A stretch of DNA of 64,000 bases, taken from Locusta migratoria. Its lineage: Eukaryota > Arthropoda > Insecta > Orthoptera > Acrididae. The stretch lies in assembly GCA_026315105.1 (NCBI GenBank), contig CM048748.1, positions 473,521,150 to 473,585,149 on the forward strand. The letters run 5' to 3'. The stretch's first letter is position 1; each line of letters begins with the position of its first letter. Shown here piece by piece: positions 55,361 through 64,000 of this stretch. The translations under genes and the position numbers were made by a program. Below the pieces are notes generated by a model that saw nothing but the letters and a program-made list of their open reading frames with translations, was not told where the DNA came from and ran no database searches.

Positions 55361-56793
55361 TACTTGCCAATAAGAAGTCCTGTACAGTAAGTGTATTTAT
55401 ACAGTATTTGGAGTCGCGCGATCCTTCACATTGCGCCGAGCAGCATGCCGCAACACTTGGAAGGTGCAGCTGTTGCTTTGAACAGCTTTGATGCTGCCGC
55501 TACTGTACTTCTGCCGACTGAAGTGTGCCGATTTTTGTACTCAACAACTGTCGGCTTGGCCTGTCAGCAGGCCCCACTAGAAGCAATGTTCCGTCACCAT
55601 GTGGCCCAGTGCAGCTACTGTGGAAAGCTTAGTATGACGGGAGGGGGAATTGATGGACGGTAGGGTGGGAAGGTAAAAAAAAAGAAAAGAAAAGAAAAGA
55701 AATAAACAAACGACACTCTACTGTCACTTTCTCCGAAATTTTCTCATGGAGACCGAGGGGCCCCTTGATCTCGGGGGCCCCGGGGCACTGCCTCACCTAG
55801 CCCTATGACAGCTACGCCACTGTGTATTATTACTGTTTGTGTGCTCCAAGAAGAATATAAATAAATATACGTTAAAAATGAAAAGTGTCACATGTGTAGT
55901 TTCCTGGACACATAAAAACCCGACGTCCTAATATTATTTTCATGATGATTTAAAGGCAGGCGATCAATTTAAAACATCTAGCACTGAACAACCGAAGGTG
56001 ATGTATGGAAAAATAATGGTTTAAGTATAATAGTAGTAGTATTATTAATATATAAGAGAACTATTATAATCGGAAAGACTGCGTTTACTTTCTCCTTCCT
56101 CCTATTGCTGCTCATGCCACCGATCTAACAATTGGGACACAATAGTTCCGTAACGGAACTAAGTGTCGTTGTATTCCTTGCTAGTAGCTACTTATGCATT
56201 TGCAGATGATCGTCTGGGAAACGCCTGTTCATGAATCAGTGTTAGTTCGGTATAAATCTAAACCTTAGCAGCTCATCAGTGCACGACACATTAGGCGGAC
56301 AAGTTGCATGCACACTATGGGTTGTCATCATTTCTGCTCACATATTTCCTTGCACGTACTGACAAATAAGTTATAACACCTCATCCCTTTCCCTGTGATC
56401 TGCTACAATAAATGAGAGAAAATGCTGATGGAAGGCATGGCACATAGAAGGGAAATGAATTCAACTAATCTTAGAAAATTTATTGTTATTCACACATAGT
56501 ATTAAACACTTGCTGTGCCTCTTTTGCACTCGATAGTTTGAAGAAATTAAGCCGCACGAAACTTTCTGACATTTACCAAAGAATTATGGGCAGAGGTCCA
56601 AACAGAAAGTGAGCAAGTTAGTCTTACCACATTTTCAGCATTGCAATCAGCGAAGAAAAGTCAAGTATCGTGGAAGCTATTTTCTCTACACCACTGACAT
56701 GAAAACGCATATACATAAAAAAGGAAAATACATTATTGTCCCCCACTTCGAATTTTATGTTTTATGAACATGGAAACATTTGAAAGTCACTTG

Positions 56794-56823
<30 letters not shown>
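56794..56823 (+). repeat. A30 homopolymer
   Basis: Thirty consecutive A. It could be the tail of a retroposed sequence on the plus strand, but nothing recognisable precedes it. Confidence 0.9.
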
Positions 56824-56824
<1 letters not shown>

Positions 56825-58651
56825 CAATCTTCTCAAAAAGCTGTAAATAGCGCGCCAACATGTTTAGTTTATGAGGAAATGAAAAGGAAAGGTCAGTGAC
56901 AAATTAAACCAGCGCAATTTTAATATGCTTATGTTAATAGGCCTATGTATTTTATATTAAATCATACAGCAAACATATATATTTGTGCAAACCACATCAT
57001 ATAAGCTACATAGTTTTGGCAGAGGTACTAACAATTGTACAACAAACAACAAAATATACATTTTTAATGAAAACATCAGTCGTTATTATTATTGCACTGT
57101 CACCGTTTTTAAAACTCAAAACGCGTTAAGCATTAAAATGCTATCAAATTCTTCCACATCCATGGTACCATACAAATCTTGAATTTTGTCGCTTCGTTTA
57201 ACTGTGGTTTTGTTTCTGTACATTAACACTAGGTTCATACGACTATATTCACTCTGTGAATTTGTGCAATTTGCGTTTCTATCTTTCACTCTTTGTTTGG
57301 CTAAGAGTACACTTTTCAGGGCAGAATTCACCATTTTATTCCGCATTTTCATTTTTATCAAGTTGATTTGGCTAAATACATGTTCACAATCAGCATTCGA
57401 GTGTGGAAGGAAAATGACATCCAACACAAATCTAGACAGATTTTTAAAAGTCATCCCCTGATCGCCCTCTTTGCAAGCCATCAATTTTGCCCAAAAAATA
57501 TCCACTGGACTTTCAGTTACAATGTTTTCCGGGAGCTCAAACGATGGTGATTGTCGCCACTCATCATCGATTATTTGGTATTTTTCAGTGGATACAACAC
57601 AAGGTAAGGCTTCCATCAACGTCAGCAAACTTGGCACTGTATCTCTTGTTTTTCTGGACATTGCATTCACAGGATTCAGGTGTGTCACTAGTTTAAGAGC
57701 GGGATCCGAAAAGTTGAATCGTTTCTCAATTTCTTTACAGCCTTCAATTAGAAATTCGACACAAGTTGTTGAAAAATCTGATTTCAACTTTTCATTATTT
57801 CGAATCTCAACCTGGTCTAACATTTTCCTAACTTCAACGCCAAAGTTCATATTTTCCGGCCATAAATGATTTGTCTTATTGCATGGATCTAGTTCGTCCA
57901 GATCAGTCTGATAAATTTAATCCTTGCACGAGTACAATTCTAACAACTCTCGATAGTTTCTGGAGATTCTGTTATGGAGGATCATAAAAACTACAGACGA
58001 TGACTGAAAGAGTTCATTTAATCTGGTGAATTTTGGTAGAACGTAGTCCAAAAAAGGTAGAATAGTTTGATTAGAGGATTACTGAGAGCATGGACAATCT
58101 GTACAACAGATAACAATCTCATTGTCAGCATTTGGTCTCTAAAATACAATTCTAGTGCAGCCCACTTTTCAATTATCCTAGAAACAACTGCTTTTAATGA
58201 TAACCAGCGGATTTGTATTGGGCGAAGAATTTTGTGGACATCAATGTCTAAAAATGTTTGAAATTTTCGAAACAAATGTTGTCATTTTGTGCTGTTCTTA
58301 AATTCCTTGTAAATATTTCGCGCTAGATCTTCACAAGTCCTTGGTAATTTACTACAAGCATTGCTAGCACAAAGATGCAGTGAGTGACAAATACAATTGA
58401 AAATATAAATGCCAGGGCACTTTTCCAGGAATCTTGAAGCTACTGAATTACCTTTACCCAACATTGTACTGGCTCCATCCGATGCGAAGCCGATGATGTT
58501 CGTAAACGGAATTTCATAATCTTCAAAGGATTTTGTCAGTATATCGAAGATATATTTCGCTGACGCACATTCCACGTTCAAATTTCTTTCAAAAACTTGG
58601 CAGAGATCCCAAAATTTGCTGACCACTCGGCCCTCTTCAGCATCGTAAAAC

Positions 58652-58732
58652 CTGTTTTACATAGTACAAGATATAAAAATACAGGAAGCATAATTATACT
58701 TTACAAAATACAGTGAACAAATTAATAATTAC
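58652..58732 (-). other. probable intron in the hAT-A transposase
   Basis: GT at 58731-58732 and AG at 58652-58653 on the minus strand enclose 81 AT-rich bases, and the flanking frames read ETMCVIV and then FYDAEEGRVVSKFWDL, which is the expected sequence continuity. Confidence 0.6.
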
Positions 58733-58889
58733 CTCACAATGACACACATCGTTTCCACGCTTCCAATATCAGTAGATTCGTCTATTAAGACGCTAAACCA
58801 ACCGTGCTGCAATTTTTGTTGTAGTAGTTCTTTTTCGGCGGAGGCGATCACGTTTTTTGTTATTGCAGTTCCTTTTGTAGCCTTTAACT

Positions 58890-59094
58890 CAATCAATTCA
58901 ATTCAATTGTTTGTTAAGCTTAAGGGACTTAACTACGGGGTCATCAGTCCCTAAACTTACAAACTACTTATGAACTACCTACAACTAAGGACGGCACAAA
59001 TATCCATGCCCGAGGGGGGATTCGAACCCCCGACCGTAGTGGCCGTGCAGACGGTGACTGAAGCGCCTCAGCCCCCTCGGCCACCGCGGCCGGC
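58890..59094 (-). repeat. tRNA-derived SINE inserted in the hAT transposase
   Basis: 205 bp with an 11 bp target duplication agcctttaact (58879-58889 and 59095-59105). The head (59094-59020, minus) reads GCCGCGGTGGCCGAG with an A box, a long variable-arm-like segment and a B box GGGGTTCGAATCCCC. The body reads outward through ggcatggatatttgtgccg. The same family is at 35950-36480. This layout is familiar from orthopteran genomes. Confidence 0.88.
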
Positions 59095-60094
59095 AGCCTT
59101 TAACTGCATGCTTCTAATAACTTCAGAATCAGGCACAGCACTCTTCAACAATGTTGTCATGTGATTCAGAGTAGTGAAGGAAATATTGTGTTCAACTAAG
59201 AAACCACATAATTGTATTTCCAGAGTTTGAATTGTACTGGTTTTCGTGCTGATTTCAGCACTCTTATTAATGAAAGACGCAATCTTGGACTGTGCTGGCA
59301 CGAGCTTACGAACATGTGTTTTCGATGTCTTATGGTTTCTGCTTTTATTATTACATTGCATAAATAACACTTAGCTCTGTACTGATCTTCAGGCACTTTT
59401 CTAAGCCATTGTTTGTAATTTTCGTCTTTCAAGCAGGCATGTCTGAATTTTTGTTGACGTTTATTGTTGATTTTGGCGATTTTACTTGGGGGTGATTCAT
59501 TTCCCTCACTGTCACTATCTTCGTTTGAAGGATTCATATTTCTTTCTACAAAGAAAAAAATCATAGAGTGTAACGATAAATCTATATATAATATGCAGCC
59601 GAAGAACTAATGTATTTGAGAGATATACTTATTTCTCAAGCCAAAAGCAATCACTCGTACAGTTAAAATTTCTTGTGTCTGAATGCCGCTTTGTTTAAGA
59701 AAATGCGTGAAACTTCAGAACCACTAAGCACGCTTCAAGCACTTTAACGTAACTGCGAGCATTGTAACGCGAATATATAAAGAGCGAACTTAAACAATAA
59801 AGTTATATCCCAACAACGGCACTCACCTATCGGTAGACACAGTCACAGACGAGCTGTATTACGAAAGCAGCCGTTCATAGCTACTGAGATGATTAAAGCG
59901 ACAAGTTTAATTACGAGAGTAATTTACCAGTAGGGCTGCGAGAAAAAATCTTTGAAGAGAGAATGTATTGTTACATTTTATTACGTTCGAAATTATCGTA
60001 CATCTGCGTACGATAGTAACATTCTTTCGTACATCGTACGCAGGCACGAAATTATCGTACATGTACGATAATTATCGTACAGTTGTGAACACTG

Positions 60095-60585
60095 CTTGTC
60101 ATTCGTGTATCGGACGCTAGGTACCGTTAACATGCGTTTTGCTGTTCGTCTGCCTGGGTGAGTTCGACATAGCGCCTAGGTGTGCAACGGCTTTGAAGTT
60201 TTTCCCCTAATGCGCCATGCGAGATCTTGAATTATACTACCGGTACCCTTCAACTGTGGTTTGAAAACTGGGATAACACAGAGAAAAGTTGTCAAGTCCT
60301 TCAGTGTTTTGAGGTAGTTTCGCGTGAACTAGGCATTGTTATGCATTGTTCCTACAGCTGTGCCAGGTGAACGCATCTTTTCAAAGCAAGGGCAGTGAGA
60401 CAAAACTGCATTCTCAGTAAGATGTCAAAAATAAGGTTTTTTTTTTTATTTGAATTTAAAGAAACTGTAACTGATTCTCTTTTATTTGACTGACTGAAGA
60501 TGAATCTGATTATCAGAATACCTATCTGGACATCGAAAAATTTTAGTTCAGATAAATTGTGAAATGTGTTAATACTTGTAGTAAT
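60095..60585. other. spacer between hAT-A and the long-TIR element
   Basis: No gene is recognised. It contains a short T run near 60440. Confidence 0.4.
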
Positions 60586-61011
60586 ATCTAGATCAAATCC
60601 AAGTTCTTATAATCCTCACAAGCAGCAACGCAAAATAGTCTACACCATTTCGAACTAATACAACAGCAGATTTTTTATACATCTCCAAGAGCAATCCTTT
60701 TAGAGACTAAACATACGATTAAATGCACCCCTCCCAACGTAGATAACTAATCCTCTTTAAGTTACCTAACTCGATGCTTATCAACCAAAGAACATTAATT
60801 TACCTATCTTTCCCTAAACCATGTAAGACCGAAACATTCTATTCTAAAAGCTATAAGTCTTTACAACAATTAACTGTTGTAGATGCAAACTATTACTGAT
60901 TTTAGGTAATCACATCGACAAAGCACGGGATTGCAACCCATTTTTTAGAACAAAAGTAACCACAGATCAGAGAAATTCAAATCAAAACCACTGGTTCCTT
61001 ACCTATTAAGA
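60586..61011 (+). repeat. left inverted repeat of the long-TIR element
   Basis: Begins atctagatcaaatccaag and ends ggttccttacctatt. It is complementary to 63379-63797 with scattered differences. The pairing resumes at 61304-61351 against 63338-63384 after a left-only block of about 290 bp. Confidence 0.92.
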
Positions 61012-61303
61012 CACCTAAATGTTATTCGAAAAATGCTTTTTGCGTGATCATTCTATACAAAGAACCATTTAAAATAAAATAAAAACGGCACGTTATAATA
61101 CAACTCTTTAACCCTAACCACTTCTTCTTGCACTCGGTGGATGTCCAAATGCGGTTCATACTAAGCAAAAAAACTGGGAGATGCGTACATCCTATACTAA
61201 TCCTCTCGCAAAACAGAACCAGTATCTTTAATCTTATGCTTTCGTAGATAGTAAATAAGAACACAAGTTTTACAGCACAAAACTTTTATTACATTTAGCA
61301 TAC
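61012..61303. other. block present only in the left arm
   Basis: Interrupts the inverted pairing: the right arm runs directly from gtatgta to taggtaagg at 63378-63386. It is either an insertion on the left or a deletion on the right. A minus-strand open frame of 80 codons (61022-61264) spans it without known motifs. Confidence 0.6.
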
Positions 61304-61433
61304 AAGTTTACATACAGGAAACAAGGTTATATACATCTAGTCACAGAAATTTGTGCATCTTTGTTATAGCTGGGAGGTCCTCCTCACTATTGCGCTTCGG
61401 GACTCGCCACCGCCGCATTTCGGCGAATGTTTT

Positions 61434-61520
61434 GTCATTCGCAGGATTCGAATCCACGCTCCCTTTCAGAGTACTAGATCTTAAAACTAGCACCTTAGAC
61501 GTTCAACCAATCTGAGTGAC
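61434..61520 (-). tRNA. tRNA-Leu(UAA)-like sequence
   Basis: 87 bases on the minus strand with the class II layout. The acceptor arm GTCACTC/GAATGAC has one mismatch, the A-box region is GATTGGTTGAACG, the anticodon loop TTTAAGA gives UAA, there is a long variable arm CTCTGAAAGGGAG and the B box is GGATTCGAATCC. Weak pairs in the T-stem and anticodon stem suggest a pseudogene or a captured copy. Confidence 0.5.
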
Positions 61521-61700
61521 TTTTTATTTACACGTCTCTTTCCCTAAAACAGATTAATGTTATGAGAAGGTACAAGTGATATATATTGGATCGTGATCTA
61601 AAACTTCGTCAGTTGTATGTGTGCATTTGATATATGCTGAACGATCTCATGATATTTATCGTATCAGAGTTTGGTGTTGTCGAGGAGAAAACGAGTAGTG

Positions 61701-62206
61701 ATGGGGTTTATTTTTAGAAGTTCCGTGAAACCCGATATCAATGCAGAAGAGGTGTTGCATCAAGTGCAGATTACAAGATTGTTAAACTGCATGACCTGAA
61801 GCCTTACATTGATGCCTTTAATAAGAAAGTTCAGTCTGCAGCTAAGCTCAACGAATACTCTGAACATGAAAGAACTGAGCTGGAGCTCTGTGGGGATGTC
61901 AACGCTCAAAATAAACAGTGCCTGGTGTCTACTAGTAGTCATGGCGCAGATGAAAATAAGGTCCTCGGATGCCTTCAGCACTGTGGAGGTGAGCTAGAAC
62001 CCCAACAGTCTCAGGAGCCGTCTAGGGACCGTGTCATGTATAGAGTAAGAGGTGCCGTTAAACTCTCTAGTTGTCACAGCTTGGAACAACTGTCGGAAGG
62101 ACAGGAACTGATTGTTACATCTGTAAGAAAGGTGTGCTATGGAGGTAGAAATAAGTATGTCCTGGAATTTGAGGGTATTCTGTCTCTGTATCTGTCAAAT
62201 TATTGA
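61701..62206 (+). pseudogene. unrecognised ORF 1 of the long-TIR element, frameshifted
   Basis: A frame starting at ATG 61701 (MGFIFRSSVKPDINAEE) closes at 61799, but the neighbouring frame is open from about 61775 to 62206, so one indel near 61770-61800 is the simplest explanation. The C-terminal part has LSSCHSLEQLSEGQELIV followed by SVRKVCYGGRNKYVLEFEG. This pattern (L-x-x-G-x-x-x-x-V-x-x-(R/K)-x-V, then a basic-hydrophobic strand) is reminiscent of small beta-rich DNA-binding proteins in virus-like elements, but I cannot assign it. Confidence 0.4.
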
Positions 62207-62607
62207 CTTGAGAAGGAGTTGGAGGCCTCTGACGTAGATTTGTTGAATGAGATAAAAATCAATCTTGGGGGTGTTAAAACCACGCCAAGTAAACATAAAG
62301 AGAGGATTGTATTTCTATGTGCGTCAATATGTGGTAGTTGAGCAACCTCTGCAAGATGTGCCACACTGGAATCTTACGGGAAAGTTATCTAATTTATAGC
62401 TTGGAGGAACTCCAAGTGTCTGACTTGTAGCTGGCATGGACTCCTTTAATTCCTCACGAAGAAGAAGAATAGTAATAATAAGAAGAAGGGGCCGTTACTT
62501 AGAATGTTAGTTTACTACCTTGGGACAATCATTTACGTCAGATGTGCTGAGAAGTGGATTAGCTGGATCCCCTACCCACTAACTCCGCTACGTGTAGTTA
62601 ATGTCTT

Positions 62608-62742
62608 ATGAGCGCGGAAAAGAAAACAACCAAGAGAAGGAAGCTAGAATATATGGCTAAAGCAACTGCCATAAAGGACGAGTACAAAGTAATGCTGGAG
62701 AAAGACGAAGCTATGACAGATGTGCAAGCCAGGTCTAAATAG
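62608..62742 (+). CDS. unrecognised 44-residue basic ORF of the long-TIR element
   Basis: Starts MSAEKKTTKRRKLEYMAKAT. It is Lys-rich at the N-terminus, with charged helical character after that. The lysine cluster would suit a nuclear or nucleic-acid-associated protein, but length and composition alone do not establish it as a gene. Confidence 0.3.
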   Translation: MSAEKKTTKRRKLEYMAKATAIKDEYKVMLEKDEAMTDVQARSK

Positions 62743-62757
62743 AGGGTGTGGAGAAAT

Positions 62758-63098
62758 ATGGTTACGACTGGGACTTATAAAAAATATTTGTTTTTTAAAG
62801 TAAACAATCGGGGAGACTGGTCAAGCGTCTGTGTACTGGCCGAAAATAGCGAAACACACGAAAAACGTGTTGCATTATCGTTTGGAGAAGGGTAACATTG
62901 TATCCAAATCTAGAGAACGGGGAGCAGCCATTTTGCAGAGTTAAAAACGGACGGAATAACAAGCAATCGTTTTGCAATAGTCGTTAACCTAGTGTTCTAT
63001 ACGGAAATTACTACAGGATTATGTGTATCAGAGGAGTTGGTAACATACACACACATAGGGACGCAAAGTGCTATAACCAGTATACCATACAGTAAATA
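62758..63098 (+). pseudogene. unrecognised ORF 2 of the long-TIR element, broken
   Basis: An ATG at 62758 opens 45 codons (MVTTGTYKKYLFFKVNNRGD) and closes near 62895. Adjacent frames carry on to a segment ending ITTGLCISEELVTYTHIGTQ shortly before a stop at 63096-63098, 2 bases before the next ATG. The whole reads like one protein interrupted by two indels. No family is recognised. Confidence 0.35.
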
Positions 63099-63350
63099 AT
63101 GGGTAAAGTTAAAATACCAGATTGTTCTCGTATAGAAGGTGCAGAGTTGGTTATAAAAGCTATAAAGGAGGAAAAGAAGATAGGTAATGGAGTTCGAGAA
63201 CATACCTTCCTTGTACCTTTGGAACTTCTGGCTGGAACGGAAACAGGAGACGCCAATGTGGATCTAAACTACATGTTAAAAATTAAATTGGTCAAAATTA
63301 AAGTTACACCTAACAAGAATAATAAAGAACGAGTTTTATTCTGTGACTAG
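63099..63350 (+). CDS. unrecognised 83-residue ORF 3 of the long-TIR element
   Basis: Starts MGKVKIPDCSRIEGAELVIK two bases after the previous frame's stop, a viral-style spacing. It is rich in Lys and Ile/Val with likely beta strands (VREHTFLVPLELLAG) and ends just at the inner edge of the right inverted repeat, which supplies its last codons. No known domain. Confidence 0.45.
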   Translation: MGKVKIPDCSRIEGAELVIKAIKEEKKIGNGVREHTFLVPLELLAGTETGDANVDLNYMLKIKLVKIKVTPNKNNKERVLFCD

Positions 63351-63378
63351 ATGTAGATAACCTTGTTTCCTGTATGTA

Positions 63379-63797
63379 TAGGTAAGGAACCAGTGGCTTT
63401 GATTTGAATTTCTCTGATCTGTGGCTACTTTTGACCTAAAAAATGAGTTGCAATCCCGTGCTTTGTCGATGTGACTACCTAAAATCAGTAATAGTTTGCA
63501 TCTGCAACAGTTAATTGTTGTAAAGACTTATAGCTTTTAGAATAGAATGTTTCGGTCTTACATGGTTTAGGAAAAGATAGGTAAATTAATGTTCTTTGGT
63601 GATCAGCATCGAGTTAGGTAACTTAAAGAGGATTAGTTATCTACGTTGGGAGGGGTACGTTTAATCGTAGGTTTAGTCTCTAAAAGGATTGCTCTTGGAG
63701 ATATATAAAAAATCTGCTGTTGTATTAGTTCGAAATGGTGTAGACTATTTTGCGTTGCTGCTTGTAAGGATTATAAGAACTTGGATTTGATCTAGAT
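63379..63797 (-). repeat. right inverted repeat of the long-TIR element
   Basis: Complement of 60586-61011. The outer end reads ggatttgatctagat at 63783-63797. Beyond it, 63798-64000 has no further match to the left flank and no recognisable gene. Confidence 0.92.
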
Positions 63798-64000
63798 CTC
63801 TTCTTGTTAGCTGTTCTGTATGTGCGCACGTCGATCGTTTTTTATACTGTGTTAACAGATGTTTATCGAGAGTAATAATTTGTTAGAAGGAGTGGAATAT
63901 GATGGTAGATTGTGTGCGAATGCTCGAGGTATGTAGTCTATTGACTGATAGAAAGCGTTCCAGATATATTGTCTGCAGGGCTATGCCTTGGAATCAAAGT

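Larger units (their letters stand above)
52291..55822. mobile_element. hAT-B: non-autonomous hAT-like element nested in hAT-A
   Basis: The ends cagtggcgtagct (52291-52303) and agctacgccactg (55810-55822) are perfect inverted repeats, flanked by a perfect 8 bp duplication tgtattat (52283-52290 and 55823-55830). The subterminal regions are rich in GGGCCC. No transposase gene is found. It contains hAT-C and other debris. Confidence 0.9.
57116..59564 (-). pseudogene. hAT-A transposase, multiply interrupted
   Basis: Pieces in order on the minus strand. 59564-59196 has an acidic N-terminus and a BED-like zinc finger region (QYRAKCYLCNVIIKAETIRH). A SINE splits the gene at 58890-59094. 58626-58282 carries the catalytic-core segment IIGFASDGASTMLGKGNSVA and FNCICHSLHLCASNA. 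58275-58018 holds IQIRWLSLKAVV. 57850-57116 holds the C-terminal dimerisation region (FLPHSNADCEHVFSQINLIK). An 81 bp intron is likely at 58652-58732. Stops at about 58274 and 57917 and a one-base shift in a T run near 58050 inactivate it. The architecture is that of hAT transposases related to ZBED and zinc-finger MYM host proteins. Confidence 0.88.
50404..60094 (-). mobile_element. hAT-A: 9.7 kb hAT transposon swollen by nested insertions
   Basis: The ends are cagtgttcacaac (50404-50416) and its complement gttgtgaacactg (60082-60094). Flanking 8-mers are cttgtgat (50396-50403) and cttgtcat (60095-60102), 7 of 8 identical, as expected for hAT. Both ends carry clustered attatcgtac motifs (50447-50462 and repeatedly at 59990-60080), plausible transposase binding sites. 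The transposase is on the minus strand at 57116-59564. At least four other elements lie inside. Confidence 0.85.
60586..63797 (+). mobile_element. compact long-TIR element of unknown class
   Basis: Two inverted repeats of about 420 bp (60586-61011 and 63379-63797) enclose 2.4 kb holding several short ORFs on one strand with very small gaps, and a tRNA-Leu-like sequence. Compact, same-strand gene packing between long inverted repeats recalls small DNA viruses or virus-like transposons rather than an ordinary DNA transposon. No transposase, polymerase or replication protein is recognisable, and at least one frame is broken. It may be a deletion derivative of something larger. No clear target duplication flanks it. 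Confidence 0.7.

Noticed and set aside
55391..55663. 90-codon frame near the right end of hAT-B
   Set aside because: GC-richer than its surroundings but with no recognisable domain, and it sits in transposon debris; not enough to call a gene.
57186..57869. Plus-strand frames over the hAT transposase
   Set aside because: Shadows of the minus-strand transposase, which has clear domain motifs.
60586..63797. Assignment of the long-TIR element to densovirus, Polinton or another named class
   Set aside because: No replication protein, polymerase, integrase or capsid signature can be recognised; naming a class would be a guess.
1..64000. CRISPR array, rRNA genes, bacterial operons or an origin of replication
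   Set aside because: No regularly spaced repeats, no rRNA sequence and no bacterial gene; introns, SINEs and eukaryotic retroelements dominate the window.

Overview
This is a repeat-dominated stretch of an animal nuclear genome, most likely an insect and probably an orthopteran (grasshopper or locust type). The inference rests on a 43 kb intron filled with transposable elements, non-LTR families with arthropod character (CR1/L2-like, RTE, I-type), abundant Penelope-like elements (PLEs), and a tRNA-headed SINE whose layout resembles one I associate with locust genomes. No rRNA, CRISPR array, operon or prokaryotic feature is visible.

Host gene. One host gene is recognised with confidence: the U11/U12 minor-spliceosome 25 kDa protein (SNRNP25), on the minus strand. 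Its first coding exon (48341-48580) and last coding exon (4652-4897) lie 43,443 bp apart and join in phase 0 to give a complete 161-residue protein. Almost everything between 4.9 and 48.3 kb is therefore intron. A decayed THAP-domain gene (48938-49840, plus) sits head-to-head with it, and a long palindrome (48677-48777) lies between the two starts.

Inside the intron, left to right: a DNA element bounded near 7.3 and 16.0 kb that hosts an almost intact Ty3/gypsy element (7755-14592, TSD gaaac) and a palindromic cluster of tRNA-Thr-headed SINEs; a PLE (16.8-18.7 kb); a decayed gypsy (18.7-22.9 kb); an inverted pair of PLE copies (23.2-27.1 kb); RTE and PLE fragments (27.4-28.7 kb); a degenerate non-LTR tail and a SINE (29.5-30.8 kb); an RTE element (32.2-35.5 kb); a SINE split by a palindromic insertion (35.95-36.48 kb); a gypsy 5' end interrupted by an RNase H-bearing I-type LINE (37.9-43.6 kb); a solo LTR (43574-44037); a foldback element (44.5-45.0 kb); and a CR1/L2-like fragment (46.1-46.8 kb). 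Left of the last exon are another CR1/L2-like copy and PLE debris (1-4 kb).

Right of the genes, 50404-60094 is one hAT transposon (13 bp inverted ends, near-perfect 8 bp target duplication) with a broken transposase. It contains a foldback element, a second hAT-like element with a perfect 8 bp duplication, a third one inside that, and a SINE inside the transposase. The last 3.2 kb (60586-63797) is a compact element with inverted repeats of about 420 bp and several short same-strand ORFs that I do not recognise. It is the best candidate here for something undescribed.

The clearest mechanistic story links two loci 35 kb apart. The near-intact gypsy carries, between a truncated LTR and its 3' LTR, about 700 bp of I-type LINE that is the flank of the solo LTR at 43.6 kb, including that LTR's own target duplication. 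The whole chimera has its own matching target duplication, so it apparently inserted as one unit.
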